This document shows positions 35,901-45,319 of a DNA stretch of 64,000 nucleotides, one piece after another. Source of the stretch: Doris montereyensis (lineage: Eukaryota > Mollusca > Gastropoda > Nudibranchia > Dorididae); contig JAXRKP010000149.1 of the NCBI GenBank assembly GCA_037039925.1, positions 388,501-452,500 of the forward strand, in the 5' to 3' direction. The notes under the pieces are model-generated. The model ran no database searches. It saw only the letters and a program-made list of their open reading frames with translations, and was not told where the DNA came from. Numbering within the stretch: position 1 is the stretch's first letter; each line of letters starts with the position of its first letter. Made by a program: the position numbers and the translations under genes.

Positions 35901-38900
35901 ATCTGCCTTTCACAGATAGATCTTTTTATCTTGGATTGGTACATCTGTTTTACTATTGGTTTATTTAGTTCTTCTATTTTGAGTTTAGTAGCTTTCTTCT
36001 CTTTCCTTTCCTGTTTGTTTTCTTCAGTTAATAATCTCATTTTGGCTATCACTAGGTGATGATCACTAAATATTTCAGCTCCTCTGCTTACTCTAGCATC
36101 CATTGTACTGTAAAAAAGGAGCTGCTAACTGTTATGTAGTCAATGATTGACTTTTCACATCTGTCTTCATTTACTCTTGTATATTTGTGGATATCTTTAT
36201 GAGGAAAAATGTGTTAGCTATTTTCATGTTATTTTTTAGGCAAAAATAAATCTGTTAGTCTCTCTCCATTTGGAGAAGTTGTTGTCTCTCCTTCTTTACC
36301 TATTACTTCTCCTGATGTTTCTACATTGTTGCCTACTCTAGCATTTAAATCTCCTAAAACCATTAATTCTTGTTTGGGTTTAAGATTCTCTGCAGCTATT
36401 TGTAAATCATTTTCGAAGATATCATTTTCTTCTTTGGGGGCATCTTTGTTTGGTCCATAAGCTATTAATAATTTAATTTCTCTTCCTTTTGGTTTAATAT
36501 TTACCTCTAATAGCCGTGGGCTTACAAATTTCCAACTTTCTAGTAGCATTTCTTGCCTTTTATGCATTAGGAGGCCTACTCCTGCTCTAATCTTTGACAT
36601 CTACTCCTGAGAAGATTAAAATATGATTTGGTCCTACATTTTCTATTCCTTGTCTTTATTTCTTTGTTTCTTTAATAGCCAAAATGTCTACTTTGAATTT
36701 TTCCATTTCTTCAGCTAATTTTAACTCCTTTCCATTAATTGCCCTAACATTCCATGTTGCAAAAATCACAGTCCGAGTTCTTTTCTAGAGTCATCTTTGA
36801 AAGTTCAAGCCAGGTATATCATTATATATATTACTTTGAATCAGGTTGTTTTGGATAAGTAGGGGATTAGCCCACTGTATCCTAGGTAGATGGTGGGGCT
36901 GCCACCTTGGGGCCCCCTACCGGGCCTTGTTATTTTCTGTCAGGGTTAACTCCCTTAGCCTTTAGTCATTCAAGACCAGCATGCAAGGCAGCAGGTTGTT
37001 ATTTTCTGTCATGGTTAACTTCCTTAGCCTTTGGTCAGTCAAGACCAGCCTGCAAGGCAGCAGGTTGTTTTCTTTCAGGATTAACTCCCTTAGCCTTTGG
37101 TCAGCCAAGACCTGCCTGCAAGGCAGCAAGAGATTCGTGGAGGGTGGGATCATCTACTCCCCGTACAGGTGCTTACCTGTCCACTGCCCGGCTACGTTAT
37201 TACAAGTGATTTTATTCATGGGCATTGATTGGTCCGGAGAGGGAATTAAGATAAATACATGTTCGTAAATTGTATTACATGTATATGTTTACACTTAAAA
37301 CAGTAAATCAAGAATGCGACTTTTTTCTCTCCATTCATTTTATATAAAGCTTTCAGTCTTTACACTGGGATTTGACATCAAAATAATTCCCCCTTACCTC
37401 TTTTACGGTACAGATCGAGCATGGGAATATCGATACATCTTATTTCTCCAAACGTTGGAGAAAACTTTTCGCACAACTTTTTCATCTGGTCTCAATTCAG
37501 AGTCCCCTTCTCTTTCTGGGTGTCGAGATGCAAACCATCGTGTTGGAAGATCTTTGAGATGCACAGTGTCTGGTCTCTCGCCAGGTCTCATTTCATTCAT
37601 ATTCTTTGCATCTCTAAAGTAAGAGTCCCAATCATGACGAGATGGGAAATTGACCTTGGCCTCTGCTGCTCGCACCTGGGTTTGAAAATGTAAATGACAC
37701 CCATGTAGTAATTATGGAAAAGACCCATAACAACAAAATGTAACTTGAAAACCCCACATCCTGTTAATCCAAGAATCGATTATCTTCCCTAACAGCTTTT
37801 AAAAATAATATTTGACGCTTAAACACATTTTGTCAGATACATAAACTGACTTAACAACAACAAAACAAAACATAAAAAAAACAAACAAAAAAAGCAAGCA
37901 AACAAACCAAAAACCTTTGAGACAAGTATTTAACAGTCCCTACTTTGATATTTCACATAGTATGACACAGCCATAGATAATACAATGAATTGGTTAATTT
38001 TGACCATCTTGGCTGTTAATTAGAATGTTCACGGCTATGACATTGAATCCTCTCAACAGAAAATATTGAAATGTGTATTTGCATCTAACTAAATAAAAAA
38101 GAAAGACTCTCATTGGTGGATTTATGTAATGATTTAATTAACTTCTGACAGAATTTTAGCATAACAATGTAATGAGATTTCTTATGAGTACAAAATATCT
38201 TATTATTGATATATAGCATTAAAAAAATAATTGCACATCTAAGGATTAAGTTTAAAAAGACCCATTGACACTGACCTTTAAGACTTCGAAAATCCACTCA
38301 ATTTGATTGTCTTGCCATCCAGCTTCAAAATCATATTGTGCACTTTGCTTTTGTTTTCGATTTCTCCTTCCAATCGAATAAATTCTAATGTGCTTTTGGA
38401 AATTTTTAAAGTGAGAAATATTTCAGGCCTCACCATATGTTTCAACTGAAAAGAAACCCAAACACAAATCAAGAGCCAGGACATGTTTCAACCATTGAAT
38501 ATTTTAAACAATATACACATATCAGCTTTTATAAACTATGTGATTCTCATTTTTAAAAATCAACATAATATCTTCATGAAATAGTAAATTACTTTGCAGA
38601 AACAGACAATATTTCAATATAGCTTTCTACAGTTGATAAAATCTTTTCAGAAACCATTAAATTGTTATATTTAATAATTGACAAATTATTTAACATTTTG
38701 CAAACTAAAAATATTCATCTTAGATAGAGGTTCAACAGTGTTGAAATCAAAAAGTGCTTGAATCCTGTTGATTGATATAATACATGATCTGATTGGGTTG
38801 GTTAATGCGAAAATTCAGTCCCCTCTAAAACTGTTTAATTTATGATGACAGGCATAGATATGGTCTCTGCTGGGTTATTAAACTTTGTTCTCACCTTCAT

Positions 38901-39202
38901 AAAGAAAAACAAGTTTAAATGTCACACCTTTATGCGAAAATTCAACTTTAGCATGCTTAAAAGCTTTCTGTGATACAATCTAATAAATGCACGCTAAAAA
39001 ATCAATTTAATTTCCGGAGAAAAAAGGAAATATATAGTACCTTTTCCATGACCTCCCAATTTGAAATTGTTTTTCCAGCTGTCTTGATCTGTGGAAGCTG
39101 CACACAGACATTTACTTTTGCTATTGGTTTGAGGTACAGCCGCTGAGATTCTAGGAGGTCAATAGCCTCAGTAGTATCTGTACAAACTATTGTATTTGCC
39201 AT
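25690..39202 (-). CDS. AKAP17A: A-kinase anchor protein 17A (XE7/SFRS17A) orthologue, 10 coding exons
   Basis: Exons on the minus strand: 39041-39202, 38276-38445, 37398-37675, 33647-~33475, 31959-32108, 31516-31757, 30453-30605, 29910-29992, 28690-29054, 25690-26911. Residues match my memory of human AKAP17A closely: LYLKPIAKVNVCVQLPQIK, GKTISNWEVMEK, LKISKSTLEFIRLEGEIENK, RHDWDSYFRDAKNMNE, FGEIR-DIPMLD, the Lys/Glu/Arg helix region with EERRLLIAQRKLESLRLL, and an RS-rich C-terminus. The family protein is a nuclear-speckle splicing regulator with an RRM-like region; its long helix binds the PKA regulatory subunit. The last exon adds an RGG/PRM-rich segment between two RS tracts. At least six exons need a one-base correction. 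The start is ATG 39200-39202, matching the family N-terminus. Confidence 0.92.
27363..27510. mobile_element. Possible truncated CAGT-ended DNA element
   Basis: TA followed by CAGTAGTCTCCATCAAAGTA, then repeated AAAATGCA motifs (CCAAAATGCATG, ATAATGCATG, CAAAATGCAACA, CGAAATGCAACA), the subterminal style of the elements at 16203 and 18069. No matching right end found. Confidence 0.35.
27998..28135 (+). mobile_element. SINE family S2, 5'-truncated copy
   Basis: Matches the reverse complement of 19640-19790: TATTCAGACTC, GGAAAGCAATGGCAAACTAC, CACATTATG, TATGCCAAGAAAAAATCAGG and CTCTACTCCTG. The tRNA-like head is missing. AKAP17A intron 9. The open frame over it (27832-28251) is not a gene. Confidence 0.6.
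28690..29054 (-). CDS. AKAP17A: AKAP17A exon 9
   Basis: Donor GTAAGT is clear; the acceptor CTCCAG is likely but its phase does not fit exon 8 exactly. Encodes KEDIWQCETQKCRHHEKAVA and then a Ser/Asp/Lys-rich disordered region (SSDNTDKRPSSKNSQQ, SASSWGTSSDEDIGDSK), with no close family counterpart that I recall. Confidence 0.75.
29469..29755 (+). mobile_element. tRNA-derived SINE, family S1, copy 2
   Basis: Leader ATGATACCAAAGATACTAT, head GTGGCTGAGCGGTTAGGCCG, then the same body as 6436-6757 with a 3' end near GGCCTTAAAGGAACTTG. Antisense to AKAP17A, in intron 8. Confidence 0.75.
29910..29992 (-). CDS. AKAP17A: AKAP17A exon 8
   Basis: Acceptor TTTTTCAG, donor GTAAAA. Encodes EKELRDKILKNFKAKEEQKQ then EIQREEL. 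Corresponds to the end of the family's conserved helix. Confidence 0.85.
30453..30605 (-). CDS. AKAP17A: AKAP17A exon 7
   Basis: Acceptor ATATTTCAG, donor GTTTGG. Open: AIRLKKYIKEKEKELEEERL then QQIEQEEREKEEAERKKVEE, ending KMKLEQQ; charged coiled coil. Confidence 0.87.
30802..31472 (+). mobile_element. piggyBac-like deletion derivative, 671 bp
   Basis: Flanked by TTAA (30798-30801 and 31473-31476). Inverted ends CCCCTTGGTTGCTAT and CCCTTTGGTTGCTAT. A subterminal motif AAGGCGAATT occurs three times near the left end. The plus strand encodes an acidic N-terminal stretch from ATG 31052 (MESDDEADTYRHDIDSDDEF), then after a frame break DRERSDQEWVW, as expected for a piggyBac transposase N-terminus; the catalytic core is missing. 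AKAP17A intron 6, antisense to the gene. Confidence 0.8.
31516..31757 (-). CDS. AKAP17A: AKAP17A exon 6, homopolymer frame break
   Basis: Acceptor after CTGTAG, donor GTAAAC. A Lys/Glu/Arg coiled-coil stretch, then a slip in the A-run near 31640, then YKIALEERRLLIAQRKLESL and LLTELFERVK, highly diagnostic of the family. The piggyBac remnant at 30802-31472 ends only about 40 bp past this donor. Confidence 0.9.
31959..32108 (-). CDS. AKAP17A: AKAP17A exon 5, one frame break
   Basis: Acceptor TTCTTTCAG, donor GTTTGA. Encodes VDFDKTKHLSEKNLRRR, then after a one-base slip near 32065 IEREKLEALEQERLERARRE, the start of the long charged helix. Confidence 0.87.
32455..32765 (+). repeat. Degenerate 25-30-bp minisatellite
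   Basis: About eleven imperfect units of the form TTAAATCTATGATCTATGAC plus AGCGG or AGTGA. AKAP17A intron 4. Confidence 0.8.
32818..32855 (+). repeat. (GGGAT)n tract
   Basis: Six or so GGGAT pentamers shortly after the 25-30-bp minisatellite. Confidence 0.8.
33300..33380 (+). repeat. Repeat family R2-like fragment
   Basis: TCGGCCTTATGTGCTGCACA followed by GGAGATAAGTAAAAGTAAAG, the plus-strand partner of 23635-23700. Confidence 0.45.
33475..33647 (-). CDS. AKAP17A: AKAP17A exon 4, one frame break
   Basis: Acceptor ACATCCACAG, donor GTATTA. Encodes QTFSYGQDLTFECYVQYMEY then ISFVKAMDSLRGMKLLYK, matching the human RRM-like region. A missing base near 33510 breaks the end (expected GEDKALTAAVK). 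The entry phase from exon 3 is ambiguous. Confidence 0.87.
33803..37140 (-). mobile_element. RTE-like LINE, nearly full length, frame-broken
   Basis: Minus-strand order: tandem 5' monomers (36921-37135); endonuclease pieces (WNVRAINGKELKLAEEMEKF near 36780-36700, then ELMVLGDLNARVGNN at 36229-36600); reverse transcriptase at 34851-35564 (DWKKGTVVPIYKKGS, NYRGISLLSIPGKVYARILE, HQSGFRPGRSVQDHIFTIRQ, FIDLEKAFDTVRRDELWYSL); IGVRQGYILSPLLF near 34760; the catalytic box at 34600-34623, which reads FVND where active enzymes have (F/Y)ADD; and a C-terminus [20 protein letters not shown]. The 3' tail is GATAAAGAAAG-like. Same orientation as AKAP17A, in intron 3. Frame breaks and the changed active site mean it is dead. 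RTE is the likeliest clade. Confidence 0.82.
36921..37135 (-). repeat. Three tandem ~66-70-bp monomers at the 5' end of the RTE element
   Basis: On the plus strand each unit carries TTATTTTCTGTCANGGTTAA, CTTAGCCTTTGGTCAGTCAA and GACCAGCCTGCAAGGCAGCA. They lie immediately 5' (element sense) of the endonuclease start. Tandem 5' monomers act as promoters in some LINEs such as mouse L1; a promoter role here is inference. Confidence 0.7.
37398..37675 (-). CDS. AKAP17A: AKAP17A exon 3, one frame break
   Basis: Acceptor CAAACCCAG, donor GTAAGG. Encodes VRAAEAKVNFPSRHDWDSYF, GERPDTVHLKDLPTRWFASR and KVVRKVFSN. One extra base near 37450 hides the continuation FGEIRCIDIPMLDLYRK, which is present in the next frame. 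Confidence 0.9.
38276..38445 (-). CDS. AKAP17A: AKAP17A exon 2, one frame break
   Basis: Acceptor TTTCTTTTCAG, donor GTCAGT. Encodes LKHMVRPEIFLTLKISKSTL to KLDGKTIKLSGFS. TAA appears at the end unless one base is restored near 38285, where the family reads GFSxxLK. Confidence 0.88.
39041..39202 (-). CDS. AKAP17A: AKAP17A exon 1
   Basis: 54 codons from MANTIVCTDTTEAIDLLESQ to GKTISNWEVMEK, ending at donor GTACTA. A pyrimidine-rich TTGCCCTTTAG directly upstream of the start suggests an acceptor, so an untranslated first exon is likely further upstream. Confidence 0.9.
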
Positions 39203-39304
39203 CAGGATGTCTCTAAAGGGCAACGGCCAACAGGCTATTCAAATGTTTCCTGAAAAGGAGAAAAACAAGTTATTCAAGTTTCTAAAAACTCTCAACAGAA
39301 GCTT

Positions 39305-39307
<3 letters not shown>

Positions 39308-39337
<30 letters not shown>
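39308..39337. repeat. (TA)n microsatellite upstream of AKAP17A
   Basis: About 15 TA dinucleotides roughly 100 bp upstream of the AKAP17A coding start. Confidence 0.9.
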
Positions 39338-39339
<2 letters not shown>

Positions 39340-39340
<1 letters not shown>

Positions 39341-40350
39341 TATACATGATATCAAACTTTGATTGCTCTTAACTCAGGAACTTCTGTACCCACAGCCTCC
39401 ACATTTCGCATGTAGATTTCTTTATAGCCTGCTTAAGGTTCTTAGAGAATAAACTCTTGGATTAAATCAGTATTGTAATTGATTGGGAAAAAGATTGTTT
39501 TGCCTGCGATCACGTAATTTTTTATTATATTTTTACTCATTCCTTCATTTCCAGTCATTAGATCTGCAATGACCTAACTTAAGTATCGAATAATGTACTT
39601 GACATCACCCTGCACCCAGTAACCTATTATGTAGTTCATCGTTGAAAACAAAAAAGAATGTGGTAAAAGAGTAATCATAATCATCATTGTCTACGGGCAT
39701 GCTCGTATATATATGGCTATTGCCCTAGTACCCTCCAGAAGTCAAGCTACTTCAGGCTTGACTGAAAGGGCAGATACAACTCATTTGCTCAGGGTACACT
39801 TCAGAAATAAAGACATTGGTGCTGTTATGAATATGTGTTAAATGTTACTGGTTTTCACCAAGATAGCTAGATCTAGATTAATAATCGATTTCTATCATTA
39901 CCCAAAGCCTGCGAACATATATGCACACGACAGACCCAATTGTATTGAACTGGAAATGAGACTTTAAGAGGACCATTTCATCACAAAGACACTTAAATAA
40001 AGCTTGAAAACTTCATAAGTTGAAATTATTTACTATGTCATCGATAAGAATGTATCAATCTTTATAAAAGTCATCACTGTGTTTTGGGGTGCCATTTCCA
40101 AAAAGGGCTTCAAATTTTAAAAAAATCAGATCATAAATAACTTTGCCAGGTGTCCCTATAAAATAATGTTTGAATTGTAAAAAGAACCTTCTTGCTGATG
40201 ACCATGCAGATTTCTTTATTTTGATCGTTGTACAGGAATTGAAATAATTTCTATTAACACTAGACCTCTATGGTCAAAAAGTATGGAATAAAGGGGATGA
40301 AAAGAATGTTGATATTGAGAGACAAATAAAGAAATTGTTTTAAATATTAG
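39340..40350. other. AKAP17A upstream region, no gene seen
   Basis: Expected to hold the promoter and perhaps an untranslated exon of AKAP17A. No CpG-rich island or clear core promoter motif could be fixed by eye. Confidence 0.35.
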
Positions 40351-40352
40351 TA

Positions 40353-40555
<203 letters not shown>

Positions 40556-41224
40556 AAAGAGAAATTTCTTTGGCTAAATCTTGAAAGTCAACAAAATTTT
40601 AATGTTTGCCATCAAATCTTTAGTTTTGAAGTTCGTCTGTATTAGGTTTCATTAATGTACATAAATGTATGTTAAAAGGATGTAAATAATTCTAGATCCA
40701 GATTAGGCTCTAAAATTCAATCTGTTTTTGACCAGGATCTAACAAAATTTTAAATATGGTGATCTAGATTCTAATTTAATGTTTAATGGAATGATTCAGT
40801 AATGATTGTATGTATGGAGTACAAGCATAATTGCCCGTTTGTTGCACAGGGAAAGGCACAAAGAGCATAGTATGAGTTATAAGATACAAGTGGGGTCTGA
40901 TCCTGTAGTAGATAGTCAATTTGCGGAGCAGATTGTATTGCTGGTATAAAAGTGTTCGATTAGACGTAAATTCAACATCGTTGTTATTCATGGTCCCCTC
41001 ATTTCTATCTCCAGAAAGTAAAGAGAGGTTGGGGGAGGGGAAGGGGTGTGTGTCTATATCTGACCTATCATCATTTGAAGGGAAGTAATAATGAAAACAG
41101 ATTTATCATAATCACTAAAGCTCCCCCCCCCCCCCATATTCCTCGCCAAGTTTAGACCAGCTATAATTTTGTTGGAAAAAAGGGCCTGAAAAGTTGATTT
41201 TACACCTCGACAGTAAAAAAAAAA

Positions 41225-41335
41225 GTTCCTCCAAGGCTGTTATGGTCCATAGAGCGGGAGCGATCCCGTTTCAATGGCGTGAAGCAGAACAGGTGACAAT
41301 AATCACCTCCTGGCCAGGACGCTAGACGCATACAG
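41225..41335 (-). mobile_element. SINE family S1, 5'-truncated copy
   Basis: Reverse complement: GCGTCCTGGCCAGGAGGTGA, TTATTGTCACCTGTTCTGCT, TCACGCC, then a poly-T tail. Matches the 3' third of 6436-6757. Confidence 0.7.
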
Positions 41336-41409
41336 TATTATATACAGGTCTAGACTTCAAATTTAGATATTTCTAGAATTTTTAAATAGATCTCTCTTAT
41401 GACTATTCT

Positions 41410-42560
41410 TCAGGAGGGAGACGGTCTACTACCAAGCCAGTTTGACAGCTGTTCCACACAATCTACCAGTCTACTACAATCCTCAATATTAAACATTTTC
41501 ACTCTGCATTTATACAGGCTTAGGATGAAAAGGACTGTAAGTACGTTGGTGGTTATAGCTTGTCCTCTGTTAGTTGCAGTAAACCTTGCTGATGTCATTT
41601 TGGGAGGTGATGAACACATCCCTCCTCCAACAAATGTGATGAAGATGGGACTGGAACATGTTGCTGTGAACGCATCTTTTTTCCTTAAGGATGTTGATTT
41701 TTGGTATCCAACCACGGCCATGTCCATGGACTGGGTGTATACACCTGTTGTTGGATCCACATATTGTTGCTGATGGTTGATAGTTTGATGCTGAAATCCA
41801 AGAGTGCTGAGTATGATGTAGGCTGACCATTCATCAGAATGAATTAAAGATCCAGGCTTGCACTCACTTTGAATGATTACAATAAGTGTCGCTCTGTCTC
41901 TCTTCAGGACCAAAAAAAGCAGGCAATCATTTCCTTTCTTGCATTAAAAAACACACAGACCATCAGTCCGTCGACTATGATTCCAGTTGTCTTCCACGAA
42001 AGCATTGTCATCAACATCCCTGGATGGTTGATCTCCTGTTATCTACCTGCCACGGTTGTATTTTCTGTGGCCAGTAAATCTAGCCCCCGACAATCTGGAT
42101 TGGTTCCGATTATGTGCTCAGCAGTGCTGACCATCTTTCCTCAGGATGAAACAACCCTGAAACACAGCTCAGCACATGTTGAACCCGTCTATGACAGCAG
42201 TGAGACTTCTGTTAGTGAGAGCAACCACTTGATACGTTGAATGACAAGGATGAACATGATGACCAGCTCAAGAATGGAAGAACATGTTCCCTCGCCGCGG
42301 AGATGGTATTGTTGACAACGTTTTGTCAGGCATCTAAGTAGGGCTTGAAATTCACCTCCTTTATCCCGCTTCTTGGTCTGTTTCATCCCTGTGCCGCATG
42401 TGTGACAAGGATCAGTGTTGTCCGGAGCTTCCAGGAGGCCATGACGAATCAAGTAATTTGCAGCTGCTCTGCTTCTTTTGTAGAAATGAATGACGGTGTT
42501 GCAAAATTCCCTCAGATACATATTGCTGATTTGCATGATGCAAGTGAAGGAAACAATGAA
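41410..42560 (-). pseudogene. Decayed Merlin-type (ISXO2/IS1016-like) DDE transposase
   Basis: Minus-strand segments in order: N-terminal zinc-ribbon-like DNTDPCHTCGTGMKQTKKRD and EFQALLRCLTKRCQ (about 42470-42330); a broken middle where WVFGGV-type motifs would be; then LIHSDEWSAYIILSTLGFQH and YVDPTTGVYTQSMD (about 41850-41730), the hallmark (I/H)SDxWxAY and FVDPxTGxHTQ motifs; then LKEKRCVHSNMFQSHLHHIC. At least four stops or frame changes, so inactive. The family is a eukaryotic relative of bacterial IS1016/IS1595 transposases. Terminal repeats not identified. The plus-strand frames over this region are shadows. Confidence 0.75.
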
Positions 42561-42927
42561 TTGCTCAGTCTTTTTTTATACATATTTTGAAGTGGAATTG
42601 GGTCCAATCAGTTAAAATGAAACATTTAATTACAAAACATCCACCCATCCGCACACTGTAATCTTGTAACCGCTGGTCATTCACTGTCAAGGCTGCCTCT
42701 CATCTGAATGCACCTAGCACTTGATCGGGTAACAATGTCTCTTCCGGTTACTTGTTATTGCGATTTTTACATGTATCGCCCACCTTTTGTTCAATACAGC
42801 ACAAGTATCATTAGACCGTGGTCAATCAGGCTGAACTTATGGTAGAATGGATCAAGTCAAGTGGAGAGGTATCTAATTATTTGTCGTGATATGTAGATCT
42901 ATAGGCATTCATAATCGCACTTTTTAG

Positions 42928-44974
42928 CACCGCCAGGCAGTATCAAACTTGAAAATAGTTAAACGATACTGTTTGCAATATATCGCCGACCTGGACTCGG
43001 CTGAGAAAACACATACTGCGATCACGCTCTCACTCGCCGACTGACCGTGATGTAGGCTAGCCTACTGTGATACTGATTCCTTCTCCTCTCACAAGCCTCC
43101 GTGACCGAGTCTGACAAAAAAATACTGACATGACCGTTGGACACTTGACGGTGCTCGCCCTCACCATTCTCTGAGGCGTACCCTACATCTCTGTTCTGTG
43201 TTCCATTTCTCTCTGCCTAACTCCGGGAATGAGACTGGAGAGATAAATTCTTATTAGATTTTCATTAGCTTATCCTGAGGAGAGAGTCGGGGGATCTGCT
43301 TTAAGTTAATAGAAACAGTGTTCCCAAGTCGATATTTGAATATATTTAAACTCCTTGTGTCTGCCTTCTTCAAAATAGCTGACCAATACAAGTCTTGTTT
43401 CCTGATGGTGGGGAATAATAATTACATTATTATTTTACCTCATACTGGTTCTGTTTTCTCAGTTTTATCCTCTTCTTAAGAAAAGTGTGGAGGGGGGTGT
43501 TTTCTGCATGAAAACAAACAAAACAAACAGCCCAGATTTTGTATTTCCAAGTCATCTTCCCAAGTCAGTCCTCTCTATTATTACTCCCGCTTTAGCACTG
43601 CCGCGTATATTTCCCACTGTTGTGCCTTTGTCAGTGGTGCTAAAGTGGGAGTAATAATAAGAAGACGACTTGAAGCCGCTTGCCTGGCCCAAGTCATCTC
43701 CCTAGTATTACCTCACTTCAGCACTGTATTTTCAACTCCATTTACTATGGTCAGCGGTGCTTATGGGGAGTAATAATCGGGCGATGACTGGAGAACATGT
43801 GTACACATAATGAGAGTCAGAGGCCCTTCTTAACACGTCGCTCTTTGGACCATGCCCAGTATCGAACATAAACTGGGTTTGTAAACGTATTCAACGTGAA
43901 ATCTTGGTGGTGTTAAAGTGTGATTATCCCGATCTATCTGTCCAATTCTTTTCAGAATATCAAAATATATAGCATGTAAAAATATAGTCGAGGATCAAAG
44001 ATTGCATAAATTGAGACTAGTGTAATAGTGTAAAAATACCTGATACATTAGATAACCACCACTTGATACCAAAGTATGAAAATCTATGGGATAATCACAC
44101 TTTAGCACCGCCATGATTTCACATTGAATACGATTACAAATCCAGTTTATGCTCGATACTGGGCATGGTCCCGATATCCATCTATCATGCTCCTCGATAG
44201 ACAGAGCGTTGTGCGATGTGCTATGAAGGGCCTCTCACTTTTACGTGTGTTGTTCTCCAGACGTTGCCCTATTATTACTCCCACTTTAGCACCGCTGACC
44301 ATAGTAAATGAAGTGAAAAATACACTACTAGCGGTGCTAAAGTGTGAGTAATAAAAGGGTGACGACTTAGGCCAGGCAAGCGGGGCTTCAAGTTGTCTTC
44401 CTATTACTCCCACGTGTGTGTTATCTAGTCGTCGCCATATTATTACTCCCACTTGAGCACTGCTGACCATAGGCGCTATGGTAGGAAATACATGGCGGCG
44501 GTGCTAAAGCGGGAGTAATAATAGGGCAACGACTGACTTGGGAAGATGACTTGGAAACACAAGAGCGGAGCTTTTGTTTTTTTTATGCAGGGGGCAAGCC
44601 CCCTCTGAACGCCCCCCCCCCCCCCCCCCCCCCCACATTCCTCAAGAAGAGGTTAAAACTGAGAAACAGAACCAGTAAGGAGGTAAAATAATAATATTGT
44701 TAGTATTCTCCGCCATCAGGAAATACGAATAGCATTGATCAGCAATGATCATGTCAACATATTTTTTTCAGACTCGCCACGGATGCTTGTGATTCAATGA
44801 GAAGTGAGAGGAGAGAGAACCAGTATTATGGTAGGCTAGCATACATCGTGATCAGTTGGCCTGAGTCGGCGGGAGCGTTATCGCAGTGTTTTTTTCAGTG
44901 AGTCAGGTCGGCGATACACTGCGGTATCGTTTAATTGCTTTCATGTTCGATACTGCCTGGCAATGATGCCAAAT
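42928..44974. repeat. Large fold-back: ~1-kb inverted arms with nested hairpins
   Basis: Left arm about 42928-43935; right arm about 44090-44974, inverted. Matching pairs include GCCAGGCAGTATC with GATACTGCCTGGC at the outer ends, ATCGCCGACCT with AGGTCGGCGAT, GTAGGCTAGCCTAC with GTAGGCTAGCATAC, TTCCAAGTCATCTTCCCAAG with CTTGGGAAGATGACTTGG, GCTTGCCTGGCC with GGCCAGGCAAGC, ATGCCCAGTATCGAACATAA with TTATGCTCGATACTGGGCAT. Identity by eye about 80%. The left arm has about 250-330 extra bases (around 43130-43390). The spacer is about 150 bases. Inside the arms, a 20-base motif GTGCTAAAGTGGGAGTAATA and its complement form four smaller hairpins (43575-43660, 43700-43790, 44270-44355, 44440-44525) plus the central pair. 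No coding capacity recognised. Confidence 0.85.
44604..44633 (+). repeat. Poly-C run inside the fold-back right arm
   Basis: About 24 consecutive C near 44611-44634, opposite a much shorter G-rich run (GGAGGGGGGTG) in the left arm at 43489. Confidence 0.8.
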
Positions 44975-44979
44975 CTATC

Positions 44980-45312
44980 TGGATCTAGATCTAAATTTAG
45001 TCTAGATCTAGAATCTAGCTAGACTTAGAGTCTAGAGATAAAAATAAGATTGAAAATTCAGAATGATTTAGATAGATCTAGAAGCTAAATCTTACCTCAG
45101 CCTTTAAAAATCTCTACAATCTGAGGCTAGATCTAGAATCTTGATCTATCTCTTCTACTTCTACCTAAGACATCTGGATAGATTTTACCTAGATCTCGGT
45201 GTAAAGCTATCTAGATAGATCTAGATCTAGATTAGATGAAGATCTAGAAATTCAGATTTGTCTCTCTATCTGAAATCTTCTATCTAGAGCTAGATCTAGA
45301 TCTAGATCTAGA
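44980..45312. repeat. AGATCTAGATCT-type low-complexity tract
   Basis: Dense TCTAGA/GATCTA hexamers, partly self-complementary, right next to the fold-back. Smaller patches occur elsewhere (27803, 31163, 39873). Confidence 0.75.
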
Positions 45313-45319
45313 TTTAACA

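Noticed and set aside
35448..36059. Plus-strand hydrophobic frames resembling membrane proteins
   Set aside because: They are antisense to the RTE LINE; A-rich sense codons give Phe/Leu/Ser-rich antisense frames.
41399..42240. Plus-strand frames of about 123 residues
   Set aside because: They are shadows of the minus-strand Merlin transposase remnant, which carries family motifs.
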